Below, piece by piece: positions 12,201 through 23,600 of a DNA stretch of 47,009 nucleotides (position 1 is the stretch's first letter; the number at the start of each line of letters is the position of its first letter). The notes under the pieces were generated by a model, which was given only the letters and a program-made list of their open reading frames with translations, made no database searches and was not told the DNA's origin. The position numbers and the translations under genes are program-made. The DNA is from Purshia tridentata (lineage: Eukaryota > Streptophyta > Magnoliopsida > Rosales > Rosaceae). The stretch lies in assembly GCA_003254885.1 (NCBI GenBank), contig QANT01005928.1, positions 1 to 47,009 of the forward strand, in the 5' to 3' direction.

Positions 12201-15200
12201 ATAAATTTTCATTTTACATGACAGTTTTACTGGCTAGCTAATTCTCATTTTTTCTTGACGAGAAACATTAATTCATTAAAATTGCAAGTACGTAATAGAG
12301 AACAAGAAGTCCTCTGAACTAAACAAAAATCCTCCAAACACCAGCTTAAAATAGTAAACTCAACACACATCCAAAACCACAGAACAAAACTCTAAGAAAC
12401 AGCACAGAAATACCTGCCATAAAATCTAATACACTGAAGCCCGTAAGGATGCCTAAAATCGTACCCTCTTGAACAAATTTTCCTTTTCTATTTCTCTTCT
12501 CCCCTAAAATCATTATACATTCTTGTAATCCACTCAATCCAAATTACCCAGGAAATATCCAACATAGCATATCTATGCAGGACCACAATATAGATTAGTT
12601 GAAGAAAGATGGCTTCTTAACTTCATGTTTTTGGAATTTTACCTTTTATTTTTCCAATTATATTAAGCAGTCAGCAAGCTTCTACCAGGAGATTGCTTCT
12701 GCATTGCTATCTACCTAGCTAAATGTGTTGATGAAGTGTGTTTGAATGGTTTTGCAATATTTGGATTACCAATTCTTTCCTAGATTAATACTATCCAGAG
12801 GCTTCACATTTCCAATCATATTCATATTTGTGAATGTGAATTGTTAATACAGTGCATTTGTTTGATCTGTTTTAGAACCCACCAATACTACTATCTTGAT
12901 GGTGTTCTGCAACAAATTTAGGAAGTTTTTGAGAATCCGCATAAGTTTTGAGTGATTGAGGTTTTCTTAATTTTTTTATTTTCTGTACTAAAACTATTTG
13001 AGGCACAACTCCACCCAAGAACTCATCTTTGTTATAGATATACATTCCGTTACATTTAGCTGTTTTATAATTTGCTCATATAACTATTTCAAGGATAAGG
13101 ATATATTTATCACTCTGTACCAGTATTTTTTTTTTCTTTAATCTTTTTAATCAGCTCAGCTACAGATTTAAAATCTATATTTGACCTATTATATTCCTTA
13201 AAAAAAAATCCTACAAAATATAGAGTAATTGAACTGTGGTTACAATTCAGGACTATTATTGCTAGGTTTTTTGCTGTTAAATAGAAATGGATTGACTTTT
13301 TTTTTTTTTTTTAATAACAGAGAAAATTCAAATCATACTTGGTCAGAAGTTGAGGTTTTAAAATTTGCAGCTGGAGTAGAATCAAATACAGTTCATCCTG
13401 TTGGAAAAGCTATCGTGGAAGCTGCTCGGGCTGTTAATTGTCAGAATATGAAGGTGCATTCATCTGGATCACTTTGTCTCTAACTTATTCAAATATATAT
13501 AGTTCCATAGGTTGGTGAAATGGATTTTAATTACTGTATGCATTATTGTTGTGATTGCATTCCTTCTGGAATTTAATATGAACCTAAGCTTCTTAATGAA
13601 ATTAGCTTTGTGTGATTTTTCTTTGTCCTTCATGACTGCACATCTGGATTCTTCTTTGTCCTTCATTCCTGCCCATGAAGATTCTTCATTGTTTTTTCCA
13701 CTTTTCAATATTCATCCAGTATTCACATCATCCCAATCTTCAATTGTTTGGTTTGGGTTGGATCGATTCGAGTTTCCTCGGCCTGCATTTATTGTGCTGC
13801 CCAACTAAATTTAACTGGCATGTAAAACAACAGACCAAATTTTAGTAATTGAATAGACCAATTAAGGGTACAGCAAGGTCCAGATATGAACCCAAAAGGA
13901 AAGGTCCCCATGTCCTTTTAGTGCAGCTTTCATAGAGGATCTGCAAGCTTATTATAGTGGAGTGAGCGATAATTTGTCACTCCACTTGACTGTTTTATGA
14001 TTGTTGTTTCCTTGTTACTTTGTTGTTCTTTGTTCATTTGATCTTTGTTTTCAGGTTTTTGCGGGTTCCTTTTAAAGCTTTTTGTTAAAGTTAACTGTTG
14101 CTGCACTTTTTCTGTGTTAGTTCTATTTCTATTTGTATAATCTTATCAGTTATCCCCAGAAAAAAAAAAAAAAAGAGAGAGAGGCTGCTTGCATACAGGA
14201 TATTTGTATTTTTCAAAATATGTTTAAACTATTTAATTTTGGTCATATTCTTAAGATGATTGAGTGGCATGATTTTACCCTTGGTTTTGATCATTTTTTA
14301 TTGGGCATCAATTGGTCATCATTCTCTGAAAAATATGGTGCTCAGGTCTTTTACTGTATCCCTTTGTTTCAGGTTGCAGACGGAACATTCATGGAAGAAC
14401 CTGGGTCTGGTGCCGTAGCAACTATTGAGAACAAAAAGGTTTCTGTTGGGACTTTGGACTGGGTTCAAAGGTAATTTATCATTGGCCTTTTTGTAGTGTT
14501 ACAGGTTTTCGATGGAATATAATAGCTTGTATTGTTCCATGTGAATTTATTGTAATGGTCATACTATGTAATCATATATCAATCACTACTGACTAAGGAG
14601 GAGAAGAGAAAGTAAATAGTGAGAGGATACAAGGCTTTGGGCCTTCCACATTCATTTAATTAACTCCAATCTGCCTTTGACTTGCATTGTTAGGAAAGTG
14701 GGCATCCTTTTTTATTGTAGGTACATTGTAAATTAGAGGTGGATGTCTTATCAACTGATATTGTGCTGTTTGTGTTGTGTTTATTGAAAGTATCTTTCCT
14801 TTCAAGAAAAATCCTGTCTTTGATCTACAAAAGTGAGCTTTGTTTATAAGGTTTTTGAAAGAACATAAAAAAGACTTAAAAGAACTCACATAATTTCATT
14901 AAAGAGTATAACTCTTAGAAACTTGAAAGACCTAAGTCTTTGTTGGACCTTAATAAATTGACTCTTAAATAACTCTTGGCATTGACTTTAGATCGACTCT
15001 TTGACTAACTCTTGAATGACTTATACAAATGGGTTGACTGTTTTGATTACCATGGACATTTCTTTTTGGACCAAAAGTTGACAGACTTCGGCGAATGAGA
15101 TTTGTTCTACTTCTGGGATTCAAGAGTGGCTTTTTTTTCTTTCTTTTTTTCTTTTTTTTGTGATTTTAAATCATTCAATCTTAGGTTGTGTATTATCTCA

Positions 15201-18200
15201 TTTCTTCAGGCATGGAGTTACTGAGAAACCATTTCAGGAAGTGGAGGCCCATAAAAGTCAGTCTGTTGTGTATGTTGGCATTGGTAGTAGCCTTGCTGGT
15301 CTTATTTATTTTGAGGATCAGATAAGGGATGATGCTGGACATGTTATTAAATCTCTATCTAGTCAAGGGATTAGCGTATACATGCTATCTGGGGACAAAA
15401 GAAATAATGCAGAGTATGTTGCATCCGTCGTTGGTATTCCAAAAGAGAAGGTAGTTTCCCTAACTGCATCTTTCCATTATTAAACAGTCAAGTCATTAAC
15501 ATTGAAACCCTTGACACCAATCTTATACCGGTTAAAAATGACCATTGATTCCCCAAATGTGGGTGGACGGATGAGCCTTATTATGAGAGAGTGACAAAAC
15601 GTTAGAATTGAATAAATTACTGATGCATCTGAATAGTTAAATATGTGGATTGTATTTACCCAAGAAACTACTGGTGAATGTGGGAAATTTTAAGTTATAA
15701 GCATCAATAATGCTTGGTTATGACGGGATAGGTCTTTAGGTGTTTGAGATTCAAAGTTGTAATCCTTTTTCTTTACAAGTGCTTCTGAGTTATGTTTAAA
15801 CTCTCTTGACAGGGGGTTATTCTTTTGGAGAAGTAAAGCTATATGGTTGAGGATAAGCATAAATTGTGCAGTCAGTCTCATAGGAACCTTTATGCCCATG
15901 TGTTCCAAACTCTAAATATATATTTTTTCAATTATCCTTATAGTAGGAATCTTTATGCCCACGTGTTGAAGTGTTACATCTAAATAGTTATTTACAACCA
16001 CAAGCAGAACATCAAAAGATTTTCCATTATCTTATTAATGTAAAAACTATACTGTGGATCGCAGGTGATATCTGGTGTGAAACCAGGGGAAAAGAAGAAG
16101 TTCATAACTGAACTCCAGAAGGATGAAAACATTGTGGCCATGGTTGGTGATGGAATTAATGATACTGCAGCCTTAGCTTCATCACACATTGGAATTGCCA
16201 TGGGTGGTGGTGTTGGAGCTGCTAGTGAGGTGTCCTCTATTGTGCTATTGGGCAACAGACTTTCACAGGTACTTCTAAAAAATATAAAACAAATTTTTAT
16301 AATAAAAAACAACCCCTTATTCAAATTAGCCTGAACTTTACTTTTCTTCATGCCATACACTGTTTTAGCTTTAAAGTTGCATGCATCCATGTTATCTCTA
16401 TTTTGTTTTGTAAATTGGTGAATCCCCCACAGGGAGAGAGGGGTGGGGGGGATGAATTACAAAAGGAACACTGAAAGCTAGGGATGAAAAATCCTAATAA
16501 CTGACTTTCTAATCAATTTTGGACTGCTAGTCCACTTTCTATCCCTTTCCATTAATATACTTTTTTTGTTTTCTATTAAAAATAAATAAAATTGTCTGTA
16601 ATTCATTTAATGCAGAATATAACACAATGACAAAGTGGCCTATAATCTAAATGAGGGAATCATAAAATAAAACCCTACAACAAACTCCGTATGGAAGTTT
16701 AAAAATTATTAAATAAAGTGAACCATAAATATATTAAAACCCTAAGTTGTGCAACTACACGCTGCGCGGTCATTGCACGTGAGTGTGTAGGCACACAGCA
16801 TGGTCTCGATCAGTTTATCTTCAGAAAATGTTGCAGCATTCATGTAGTATAGTCTTTTTCTCATCTGATATACACTGTTGTATAAGGTATTTGATGCTCA
16901 TATCCTCCTGCAGTTGCTTGATGCTTTGGAGCTAAGCAGGATGACCATGAAGACTGTGAAGCAAAATCTTTGGTGGGCTTTTGCGTACAATATTGTAAGT
17001 CCTTACATGAAATAATGATAGCTGCTCTTCTTTTTCCTTTTCCTTCTTAAATTTTTTTCCAGCACTAGAAGCATAAATAGAAAAAGCACCTAGGAAAGAG
17101 ATCATATTCCATGTTCTTGAAATTTGTACCAGTGGAAGCAAGAGAATGGAGAGCCAATTAATAAGCTTATTACACAGTTGATTCTGAATCTATTAGCTTC
17201 TGTTTAAAAATTTAAAAGAATGGAATGCTGAAGCTAATATTGTGATTTTATATCTGCATGTTTTGTCTCTCAGATCTCCTAGCTTACTTGTTAAAATTAG
17301 AGTGTCCCAACTCAAAATCAATTGACAATAGCTGGAGAGGCTCAAAATAATTTATATTGTCATTTAAGGCTTGGAATTTTTAATGTGGGGCATTCTATAT
17401 TCTCAACATGTCCTCTCACGTGTGGCCAGACCAAGATGAATTATATTGGGTTACTTGGAACATGCGAGGCTGCTGGGCTTGACGCATGGATTGCCCGCTC
17501 TACCACCATGATAAAGTTTTGTTGATGATGTTTTGTTGGTATACTGCTATTCCAAAAAGCTTAAGATGTTAGGATGTGGGTCAAAAATAATTTTATATTT
17601 AATTCTTGCATGACAATATATAATATCCTAGGCCTCTCTACCCATTGCCAATTCATTTTAAGTTGGATTTTAAAAGTTAACAAGTACACTATAAAATCTG
17701 AGAACCAAAACAAGCAGATATATTTGCCTATGAGTGATGAATTACCTCTTAGTGCAATCCTCCATGATTGAGGTGGAGTGATGTATTGAGTCATTTTGTG
17801 AAATCAGTACACCTATGTCTTGATTGTAATTTTGGTGGTTTCTGCTTCTTTTTTGCTTGTCTTTGTAGACCGTCTTTCATTTCTTGTCAGCTTTTGTGTC
17901 CTTGTTTTTGTAGGTTGAGGGCGGTTTCTTTTGTGGATTGCTGGCCATTATTGATTGTACAATTTTTTCTCTTATTAATACAAGTTTCTCTTTTCCAATA
18001 TTTAAAAAAAAAAAGTCAGATATAAAATCACAATATTAGCTCCAGCATTCCATTTTTTTATACTGATAATTTAAAATTTTAAACAATTTTAAATTTGACA
18101 ATAAAGAAACTTAAATTGAAACGAAAGTTGGGATTCTCCAGATATAAGCCAAAATATGGTTCTTATGGGCGGTTTAAGAAAACATGTACCAATTACAAAA

Positions 18201-19168
18201 ACCGCTTTTTTATTAGGTACACTTTTTCTTTGTGGTATTCCACCTCTTGCTTGTTTTTGGTCCAAAGATGAAATTCTTAATCATAGTTAGTTGTATTCAC
18301 CGATTTTTGCAATAATAGCTTGTTCTACAGCAGGATTACCTACATTTTATATTTTTCGTATCTATTTACTTGTTTTTGAAGGACATTTAAACATTTATTT
18401 TCAAACTTACAGTGCGAAAAAAAATAAAAATAGCTCCTTCTATTCAATGCTAAACATCACCAAATTCGATATTTATTTAAATAAGAAATAAAAATGCAGA
18501 TCTGTATACAAAACACCTGATCGGAGAAGCTCAATTGGAATAATTGAACTTTTTTCCTTGTGGCAACCGATTCCATCACCTACACACTTATGTCTTGTTT
18601 CCTTATCTTTCGTCATATTAATAAAGTTCAAAACCTGCACTTGATATTAATTTGATCAGACATAAGTTTACTACCTGTTCCGAACCGTAAGATGTGTGAA
18701 CGGTATCCAACTGATTGGGTTAGAATTGTTGATTTGGTTTGCTCTGTTGGTTTTTTCTCATGCCCATACTTCTTAATAAGCTGCGTAATACAGGGGCAAG
18801 CTGTAACTGCTCTTTATTTCCTTTAGGTTGTTTCAAGATATTGCATATGCTCTGCTGTCCTTTCAGCAGCAATGTCTCGTCTTATGCTGCTAGCTTTCTT
18901 ACAGGTTGGACTTCCTATTGCTGCTGGAGTGTTGCTGCCGGTAACTGGGACCATGCTGACTCCTTCAATTGCTGGAGCCCTCATGGGATTGAGCTCTGTA
19001 GGCGTTATGGCAAATTCATTGTTTCTAAGATACAAGTTTTCATTGAAACAGGAAAAGATATATAATGGATCTGCACACACCAAAACTAATTGGGACCCGA
19101 GTCTTCTCATGGACCAAAGTGCAGAAAAAAAGCACCCTCTTTCTGATGCTAGATGGAAAGGATCATGA
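994..19168 (+). CDS. PAA1: Copper-transporting P1B-type ATPase, chloroplast envelope (PAA1/HMA6)
   Basis: Imports Cu+ across the chloroplast envelope, feeding plastocyanin and stromal Cu/Zn-SOD (family knowledge). Seventeen exons with a continuous frame: 994-1416, 1564-1617, 2285-2438, 5724-5798, 5989-6266, 7618-7851, 8016-8114, 8638-8787, 10020-10166, 11398-11448, 12025-12193, 13323-13453, 14373-14470, 15210-15450, 16065-16268, 16914-16994, 18905-19168. The total is 2853 nt, 950 aa, the usual length for PAA1. Seen in order: Ser/Arg-rich transit peptide, Gly-rich linker (about residues 88-115), heavy-metal-binding domain with GMTCGGC (142-148) split between exons 1 and 2, membrane segments from about 236, TGE (428-430), Cu-selective CPC (542-544) on the 51-nt exon 10, phosphorylated DKTGT (D586), HP (636-637), GDGIND (796-801), and a final membrane pair before a hydrophilic tail. 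The exon 11/12 border is ambiguous by a few codons. All motifs are intact, so it looks functional. Confidence 0.96.
2439..5723. other. PAA1 intron 3 (3.3 kb), repeat-bearing
   Basis: This is the largest PAA1 intron. Besides the LINE-derived stretch listed separately it contains AT-rich sequence, short A runs (for example about 5006-5016 and 5233-5246) and paired AGAAGC/GCTTCT-type motifs at about 3674-3770 that may be a small foldback element. No exon conserved in PAA1 proteins is missing from the spliced product, so no gene content is expected here. Confidence 0.6.
3077..4135 (+). mobile_element. Degraded LINE fragment with ORF1-like and 3'-end parts
   Basis: In PAA1 intron 3. Broken frames at about 3110-3300 read [13 protein letters not shown], and 3379-3681 encodes a 99-aa peptide with WGCVVVCE and [12 protein letters not shown]. 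These resemble the N-terminal gag-like ORF of plant non-LTR retrotransposons. At about 3795-3850 a frame reads [15 protein letters not shown], the pattern seen at the C-terminal end of plant LINE reverse transcriptases, followed by an untranslated tail ending near 4135 with TTTCTTTAATGAAAGC. The endonuclease/RT core is missing. Assignment is from motif resemblance and from similarity to the other copies in this window. Confidence 0.5.
5889..5987. repeat. Pentanucleotide repeat and duplicated poly-T tract with an ambiguous base
   Basis: In PAA1 intron 4. GCACT-type units repeat from about 5899 to 5920. Then TGTACTTC plus a long T run occurs twice (about 5934-5959 and 5963-5983), the second T run serving as the polypyrimidine tract of exon 5. 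An N at 5962 shows the base call failed here. Confidence 0.7.
6575..7435 (+). mobile_element. LINE fragment (internal RT part plus 3' end)
   Basis: In PAA1 intron 5. At about 6590-6650 the + strand encodes [20 protein letters not shown], matching the (W)AKEGDxNxxFFHxxxNGR pattern between the endonuclease and RT domains of plant LINEs. At about 7017-7130 it has TTGGGAGAGGGTTAGATTTC and then a stretch closely similar to 3796-3905 of the intron 3 copy, followed by a related tail up to about 7435. Several stops and a large internal deletion show it is dead. Confidence 0.6.
8200..8596. mobile_element. MITE with terminal inverted repeats and 9-bp target-site duplication
   Basis: In PAA1 intron 7. 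The 379-bp element 8209-8587 is flanked by perfect direct repeats TTTCTAATA (8200-8208 and 8588-8596). Its ends are inverted repeats: left GGGAAAAAAGCC...GTCCCTCTGTTTTAC, right end (reverse complement) GGGTTAAAAACA...GTCCCTGTGTTTTAC. It has no coding capacity. A 9-bp duplication is the hallmark of Mutator-like elements, so a non-autonomous MULE is the likely class. Confidence 0.8.
8890..9060. repeat. Possible repeat fragment rich in GGTTGGGT/ACCCAACC
   Basis: In PAA1 intron 8. TTGGATTGGGTCGGTTTTGA, CCCAACCCATGAACCGAAC and GGGTTGGGTTGGTCAGGTC form partly self-complementary motifs of a kind widespread in plant non-autonomous transposons. Ends were not defined. Confidence 0.35.
9171..9249 (+). 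repeat. Long poly(A) tract in PAA1 intron 8
   Basis: There are 65 consecutive A (9171-9235), one C, then 13 A. It could be the remains of a retroposon tail, but no recognisable element body precedes it. Its exact length is unreliable. Confidence 0.85.
10860..11245 (-). mobile_element. LINE 3'-end fragment, minus orientation
   Basis: In PAA1 intron 9. Read on the minus strand, about 11155-11235 gives [16 protein letters not shown], resembling the LINE C-terminal RT pattern, followed by an untranslated tail that ends in TCTTTCATTAAAGTG near 10870. It contains a short TA repeat at about 11146-11159. The boundary toward 10600 is unclear; a minus-strand open stretch at 10615-10860 was not recognised. 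Confidence 0.4.
11500..11650. repeat. Small foldback in PAA1 intron 10
   Basis: TGTCGAGACCAACAT at about 11518-11532 is matched in inverted orientation by ATATTGGTCTCGACA at about 11627-11641. The sequence between the arms is AT-rich without coding potential. It could be a remnant of a TIR element; no target-site duplication was seen. Confidence 0.4.
12245..12560 (-). mobile_element. LINE 3'-end-like fragment, minus orientation
   Basis: In PAA1 intron 11, just after exon 11. On the minus strand the stretch runs from about 12560 to a tail ending in AATTAATGTTTCTCGTCAAG plus an A run at about 12248-12275, the same layout as the other LINE tails here. The coding part is too decayed to recognise firmly. 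Confidence 0.35.
17202..18084. repeat. Inverted repeat pair in the last PAA1 intron
   Basis: A 38-nt arm at 17219-17256 (starts AATGGAATGCTGAAGC) and its inverse at 18017-18054 match at 37 of 38 positions. Weaker complementarity extends outward to about 17202 and 18084 (GTTTAAAA/TTTTAAAC). The 760-bp interior includes a LINE tail and a stretch at 17370-17530 that may be an LTR or TRIM fragment. In the pre-mRNA the arms could pair into a hairpin. Confidence 0.75.
17790..18014 (+). mobile_element. LINE 3'-UTR-like fragment with poly(A)
   Basis: In PAA1 intron 16. A T-rich sequence ends TCTTATTAATACAAGTTTC, a short spacer and an 11-A run (18004-18014), the same tail architecture as the other LINE remnants in this window. 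No coding part was recognised. It lies directly inside the right arm of the inverted repeat. Confidence 0.45.
18150..18450 (+). pseudogene. ndhF: Nuclear-integrated plastid DNA: ndhF fragment (NUPT)
   Basis: In the last PAA1 intron, same orientation as PAA1. Translation gives [20 protein letters not shown], then [16 protein letters not shown], then an in-frame TAG, then [17 protein letters not shown] and FEGHLNIYF. This is an internal part of the plastid NADH dehydrogenase-like subunit NdhF. The stop, altered residues and absence of the rest of the gene show a decayed copy. Plastid homology ends near 18450; the source of 18450-18660 was not recognised. Confidence 0.88.
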
Positions 19169-20664
19169 TAACACCAACAAAAACAGAAGAAAAGGGTCCT
19201 AGCCTATTTAATTTTCTGAAGAATCTGAACAGATTTCTGACAGACAAGGAAAAGAGCATATGTGAATTTAGGAAACTAATGCAGAGCTTGATAAAGTGTT
19301 GAAGATGCTAGAAGATGCCATCTTTTGGAGTCGAGTTGTGAAGGTATTCTTCATGGACAATATGTTGCAGAGAGAACAGCAATTTGTCTTGGCCTATTTT
19401 AGGTTGACGATCTGCTTCAAAGGCTTGTGCTTAGTATCAAACCTTTTTACATTGCCCATCTTTGTCATTATTCGTTTTCCTTATCATCGGATGGTATCTC
19501 CATTTTTCTTAGACATGGATATGTTCACAAACAATTTTGATGTTGTACACGACATTGCTATCTTACTTTAGATTTAGAGTTTATATTAAAAATAGTAATA
19601 ATAACAAAGAATACATCTAATTGTTCTTGTCCTTGCCTGGCTGGGATTTGATTGACTGTAGTACTGTTTGTTCAAAATGTTGGCCAGAAATCAGTGCTGC
19701 ACGAAATTATTGGAGATATCCTGTCATAGGATTTTTCTCTCCTGCAGAACAAAAACGGGCCTTTCACATGTTAATGTCCCCTCTGACACCCACCACCACC
19801 CCTCTGCCCTGTCATATATTTGCTAATTCATCGCAAAAATGTTCGGCGAAGGAAATCTGTGATTGTGTTTTTACCCAAATACCCCATCTTATATGCTTTC
19901 CAAAACTTGTTTTAAGTTTTATTTTCATGGTCATATGATGGAGTAATCGTACTTCAAATATTTTTAGTGTCCATATGCTTAAGAATTAGAGATTCTTTGA
20001 TTTATTGCATGATAAGTACAAGGAAGCTTATAGACATGATTTTGGGCATTTGCATTTGAACAAAAACCATGGATTTAATCTTGTCTTTCATAACTTTATG
20101 AGAAATATCACAAACTTGCTTGAACTCAACCATGCCCACCATTTTGTTTTGTATCACATTTCCATAAATGTGAAGTTTTTTATGGGGAACAAGTAACAAA
20201 CCCTATGGTTTTGAGGATCAAATCTAAGATAAGAGATAAAAAAAGGGAGAGGAAGATGAAGAGGAGGAGATAGGGAGACATTATTTTTCTAATTTTCATA
20301 TGTTTTAAAATTTATGGTGTAAAATTGTCTACGGTCACAGCTCGGGACAAGTCACAGGCTCACAGCAGTGACACTGATGCAAAGTCCAAATCAAACTGAT
20401 GACTCAAACTTTATAATTAATTCCAGTGAAATTTTGGATTAAAAATCAACTGAGACTATTTTTATTTTTATTTTTGTCCAGTACATCAGTAATTTTTAGT
20501 AGTGTTTGTTAATTAAGAATTTAAGATTAAGACCCACTTAAAAGTTGATCAACTATATAATTTTTGATTTGAATTTGGTTGGTTTGACTCCTCAAAACCA
20601 AATCTAAAACCTTCCTTGTCCATTTCGTGCACAGTTTTCTTCCTCACTGCTTCAACCAGTTCCC
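19169..20664. other. PAA1 3' region and CAMTA promoter/5' UTR
   Basis: No additional gene is seen. The first few hundred bases after the PAA1 stop are the likely 3' UTR. Around 20240-20285 there is a purine-rich (GA) run, then AT-rich sequence to 20600. The last 50 bp before the CAMTA ATG are C/T-rich, as expected for a plant 5' leader. Short open frames here (for example 19621-19938) have no recognisable product. Confidence 0.5.
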
Positions 20665-23600
20665 ATGGCGGAGCGCGGATCGTATGCTCAGGGCCCTCGA
20701 TTAGGTCAGATTTCAAGCTCGATTTTTCTCATTATCATATAGAATTCAACAATATAAAACTTTATACTCGATCAATTTCTGATGGTGTGATTTCGTGTAT
20801 GCAGACATTCAACAATTGCTAGTAGAGGCCCAACACCGGTGGTTGCGGCCAGCTGAAATTTGTGAAATTCTTAGTAATTATCACAAGTTCCAAATCTCAT
20901 CAGAGCCTCCAAACAGACCACCTAGTATGGTTATTGACTTATTGCAAATATTAACACAAATATATATATATATATATATTTTCTTTCATGTTTGCTTCTG
21001 CTGAGTGCTATAAAATTCGTATTTCTCTTGTGCAAAAGACCAGATCCATTTTTTATTTTTTTTCTCTATTTTATTTTCTTGGGTTTATTAGGTTCGACCC
21101 ATTTGTCTCTTTCTTTTATTGTCTTTTGCTATATTGTTGTTCCTTGGAGGAATAGTATGGAATTTTGGCTCAAAGTTGAAGAAGAAGCTGAAACAATAAG
21201 AAAGCCGCTTAAGCGAATTTTAGGGTGTAGCCAGAGAAGATGACCATTTTTTGTGACGCACTCGAGCAAAATGGTCACCCGCTTGAGTGGTGTCAGTAAA
21301 GTCTGCTTGTAACGTAGAGTCTTTGGCAGCCTATAGATAGGCCTTTAGTGCTTTAGCCTCCATATGGTGAGTAACAACTCCAATTTAGAGAGAATTTAGT
21401 GAACCTCTTTTGAAAGTTTAGAGTTAAGGATTTTGTGAGCCTGTGAGTTGGGTGTATGTTAGATTCTCTTTTAAGAGTTGGGTTGAGAGAGGAGAGATTA
21501 TTATAGTGTGAGGGAAGAACATATTTGCTCTTCGATTTTAAATTTTTCGTCTCCTTTTAGTGGGTCATATTCATTGCATGTGGGCGTAGCCCAATTTGGG
21601 AACCACGTAAATTTTTGCATTCTTGTGGTTTTTCTTGCTGCTTGATTTTTTCTCTCATCTTTCTTGAACTTACGGGTTTGCAATTTTGGGCTAGAAATTT
21701 GGTGCCTATAGTTCTTAACATTGTATGGATTATGTTTGGGTATTTAAAAGGTCCGCTTTTTTTGGGTGTTATCAAAAAGTTAATATTAAGTATATATTTC
21801 TGGGATCTGTATGCTTTGACTTTACCATTTACCTATTGTTGTTGTGAAATAATGTTTCATTGTGGAAACATAATACTTAATATGCCCCCAAAAGTCTCTG
21901 AATATCATTGGAGATGCTTTTATTCAACCTTTTGATTTTGTTATGCAGAGTCACTATTTCTTCTTTATGTACAATGTAAGTACTGGTCATTTCAGTTGTA
22001 GTATTTACACACAGAACATTATAGCGTGAAACTTCTTCCACCATGCCAGGTGGTTCGCTTTTTCTTTTTGATCGGAAGGTTTTGAGATACTTCAGAAAGG
22101 ATGGACATAATTGGAGGAAGAAAAAGGATGGAAAGACTGTGAAGGAGGCCCATGAGAAGCTAAAGGTAAGCTTGCAAAAGAAGTATTTACTTGTATCTGG
22201 AGTACATGCATTTGTAATAAATGTCCTGTTAAAGTCAATACTTATTTTACACTGCACCCAAAGGATGCTCATGTAGATTATTGGACTCATGGATTCCTTA
22301 TTTGGATACTTTCGTTAGAGGAAAATGAAAATAGTCTTCATTGAAGTCAAAAAACATTTACTGGAGTCTGAGAGGTAACATTCTTCAAGTTATTTTAGGT
22401 TGGTAGTGTTGATGTCCTACACTGTTACTATGCCCATGGAGAGGAGAATGAAACTTTTCAAAGGCGCTGCTACTGGATGCTTGAACAGTAAGTTTGATTT
22501 ATATATTATATATAATATATGCACCAATTTTGGTATTTAAAGGTTCATATATATATTTTTTTGAAGAGAAAGGTAATTTGTTAATAAACATCAAACAGTA
22601 CAAAATGATGACGCCAGAAAGTACAAACCATTAATATGAATACAACATCGAGATTCTACTAAATTAAAATTAGAATCCTAACTAACAGCAGCCTTCCCAT
22701 CTAACAAATGAAACCGATGCCCAAAGTGATGACCAGAACCTCACTTTGTCCCACAGCTCTTCCACCTCAGCCCCTCTGTATTCTTCAAAAGCTTTTGTTA
22801 CTTTTCCGCCATATAAGCCGAATTATCAGCTACACTCTACCTTCCCAAAAGCCCTTGAATCTTTAACTTGACAAAGAAAACCATCCCTCTGGAATTACCC
22901 AACTCAAATTCACTTAGCTAAATAGTTTTAACCCCAAAAAGATCCAATAATTTTATGGTTACATTTCTTTTTGAAATTTCCTAATGCAGTTAAGTTTCTA
23001 AAGGTTTCAGTTTTCTAAAAGCCTTTTCTCCAATGTTTATGTTTTCAGTTTTTATGTTGTTGATTGTGCAGGGATTTGATGCACATAGTTTTTGTCCATT
23101 ACTTGGAAGTAAAGGTATTCATTTCCTCCTTCTTGTTCTTCTCCTCAATTTAATTTTTGTTATTGTTACCATTTTAAAAATCCAATTCTTATTTTGGTTT
23201 CTTCTTCTATCAAGTTTTTGGTGGGCTTTATAACTTCTCTCATGCAGACCATAGTTCATTTAGTTAAAACACTTGCTCCTGCTGGTATCGTCAGTCTTTC
23301 TATTGAAATCACCTAGCAGTTGTTCTTGGGAATTAATAAGTAGGGCTGCAACTTAATTTCAGTTTCTTTGCTTCGTTTAAGAAATTATACTGTGGTTGGT
23401 TTTCAAATATTCTATCCACTATTGGACAGCTCATCTTGAAGTTCTCTGATTATGGATTTGGCGTAAGGTAATAGATCATCTGATGCAGGACATTAATGAA
23501 AGTTCTTACACTGGGAGGATGCGGTTAGGATTACAAGAAATTGGTAATGTGTCAAGTTTGGGTTTTATAGAATTAAGAAATTAATTTTGGTGCGAAAGGC

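Noticed and set aside
18291-18491. The open ndhF-like stretch as a functional gene
   Set aside because: It is a short internal piece of a plastid gene, interrupted upstream by a stop, in a nuclear intron.
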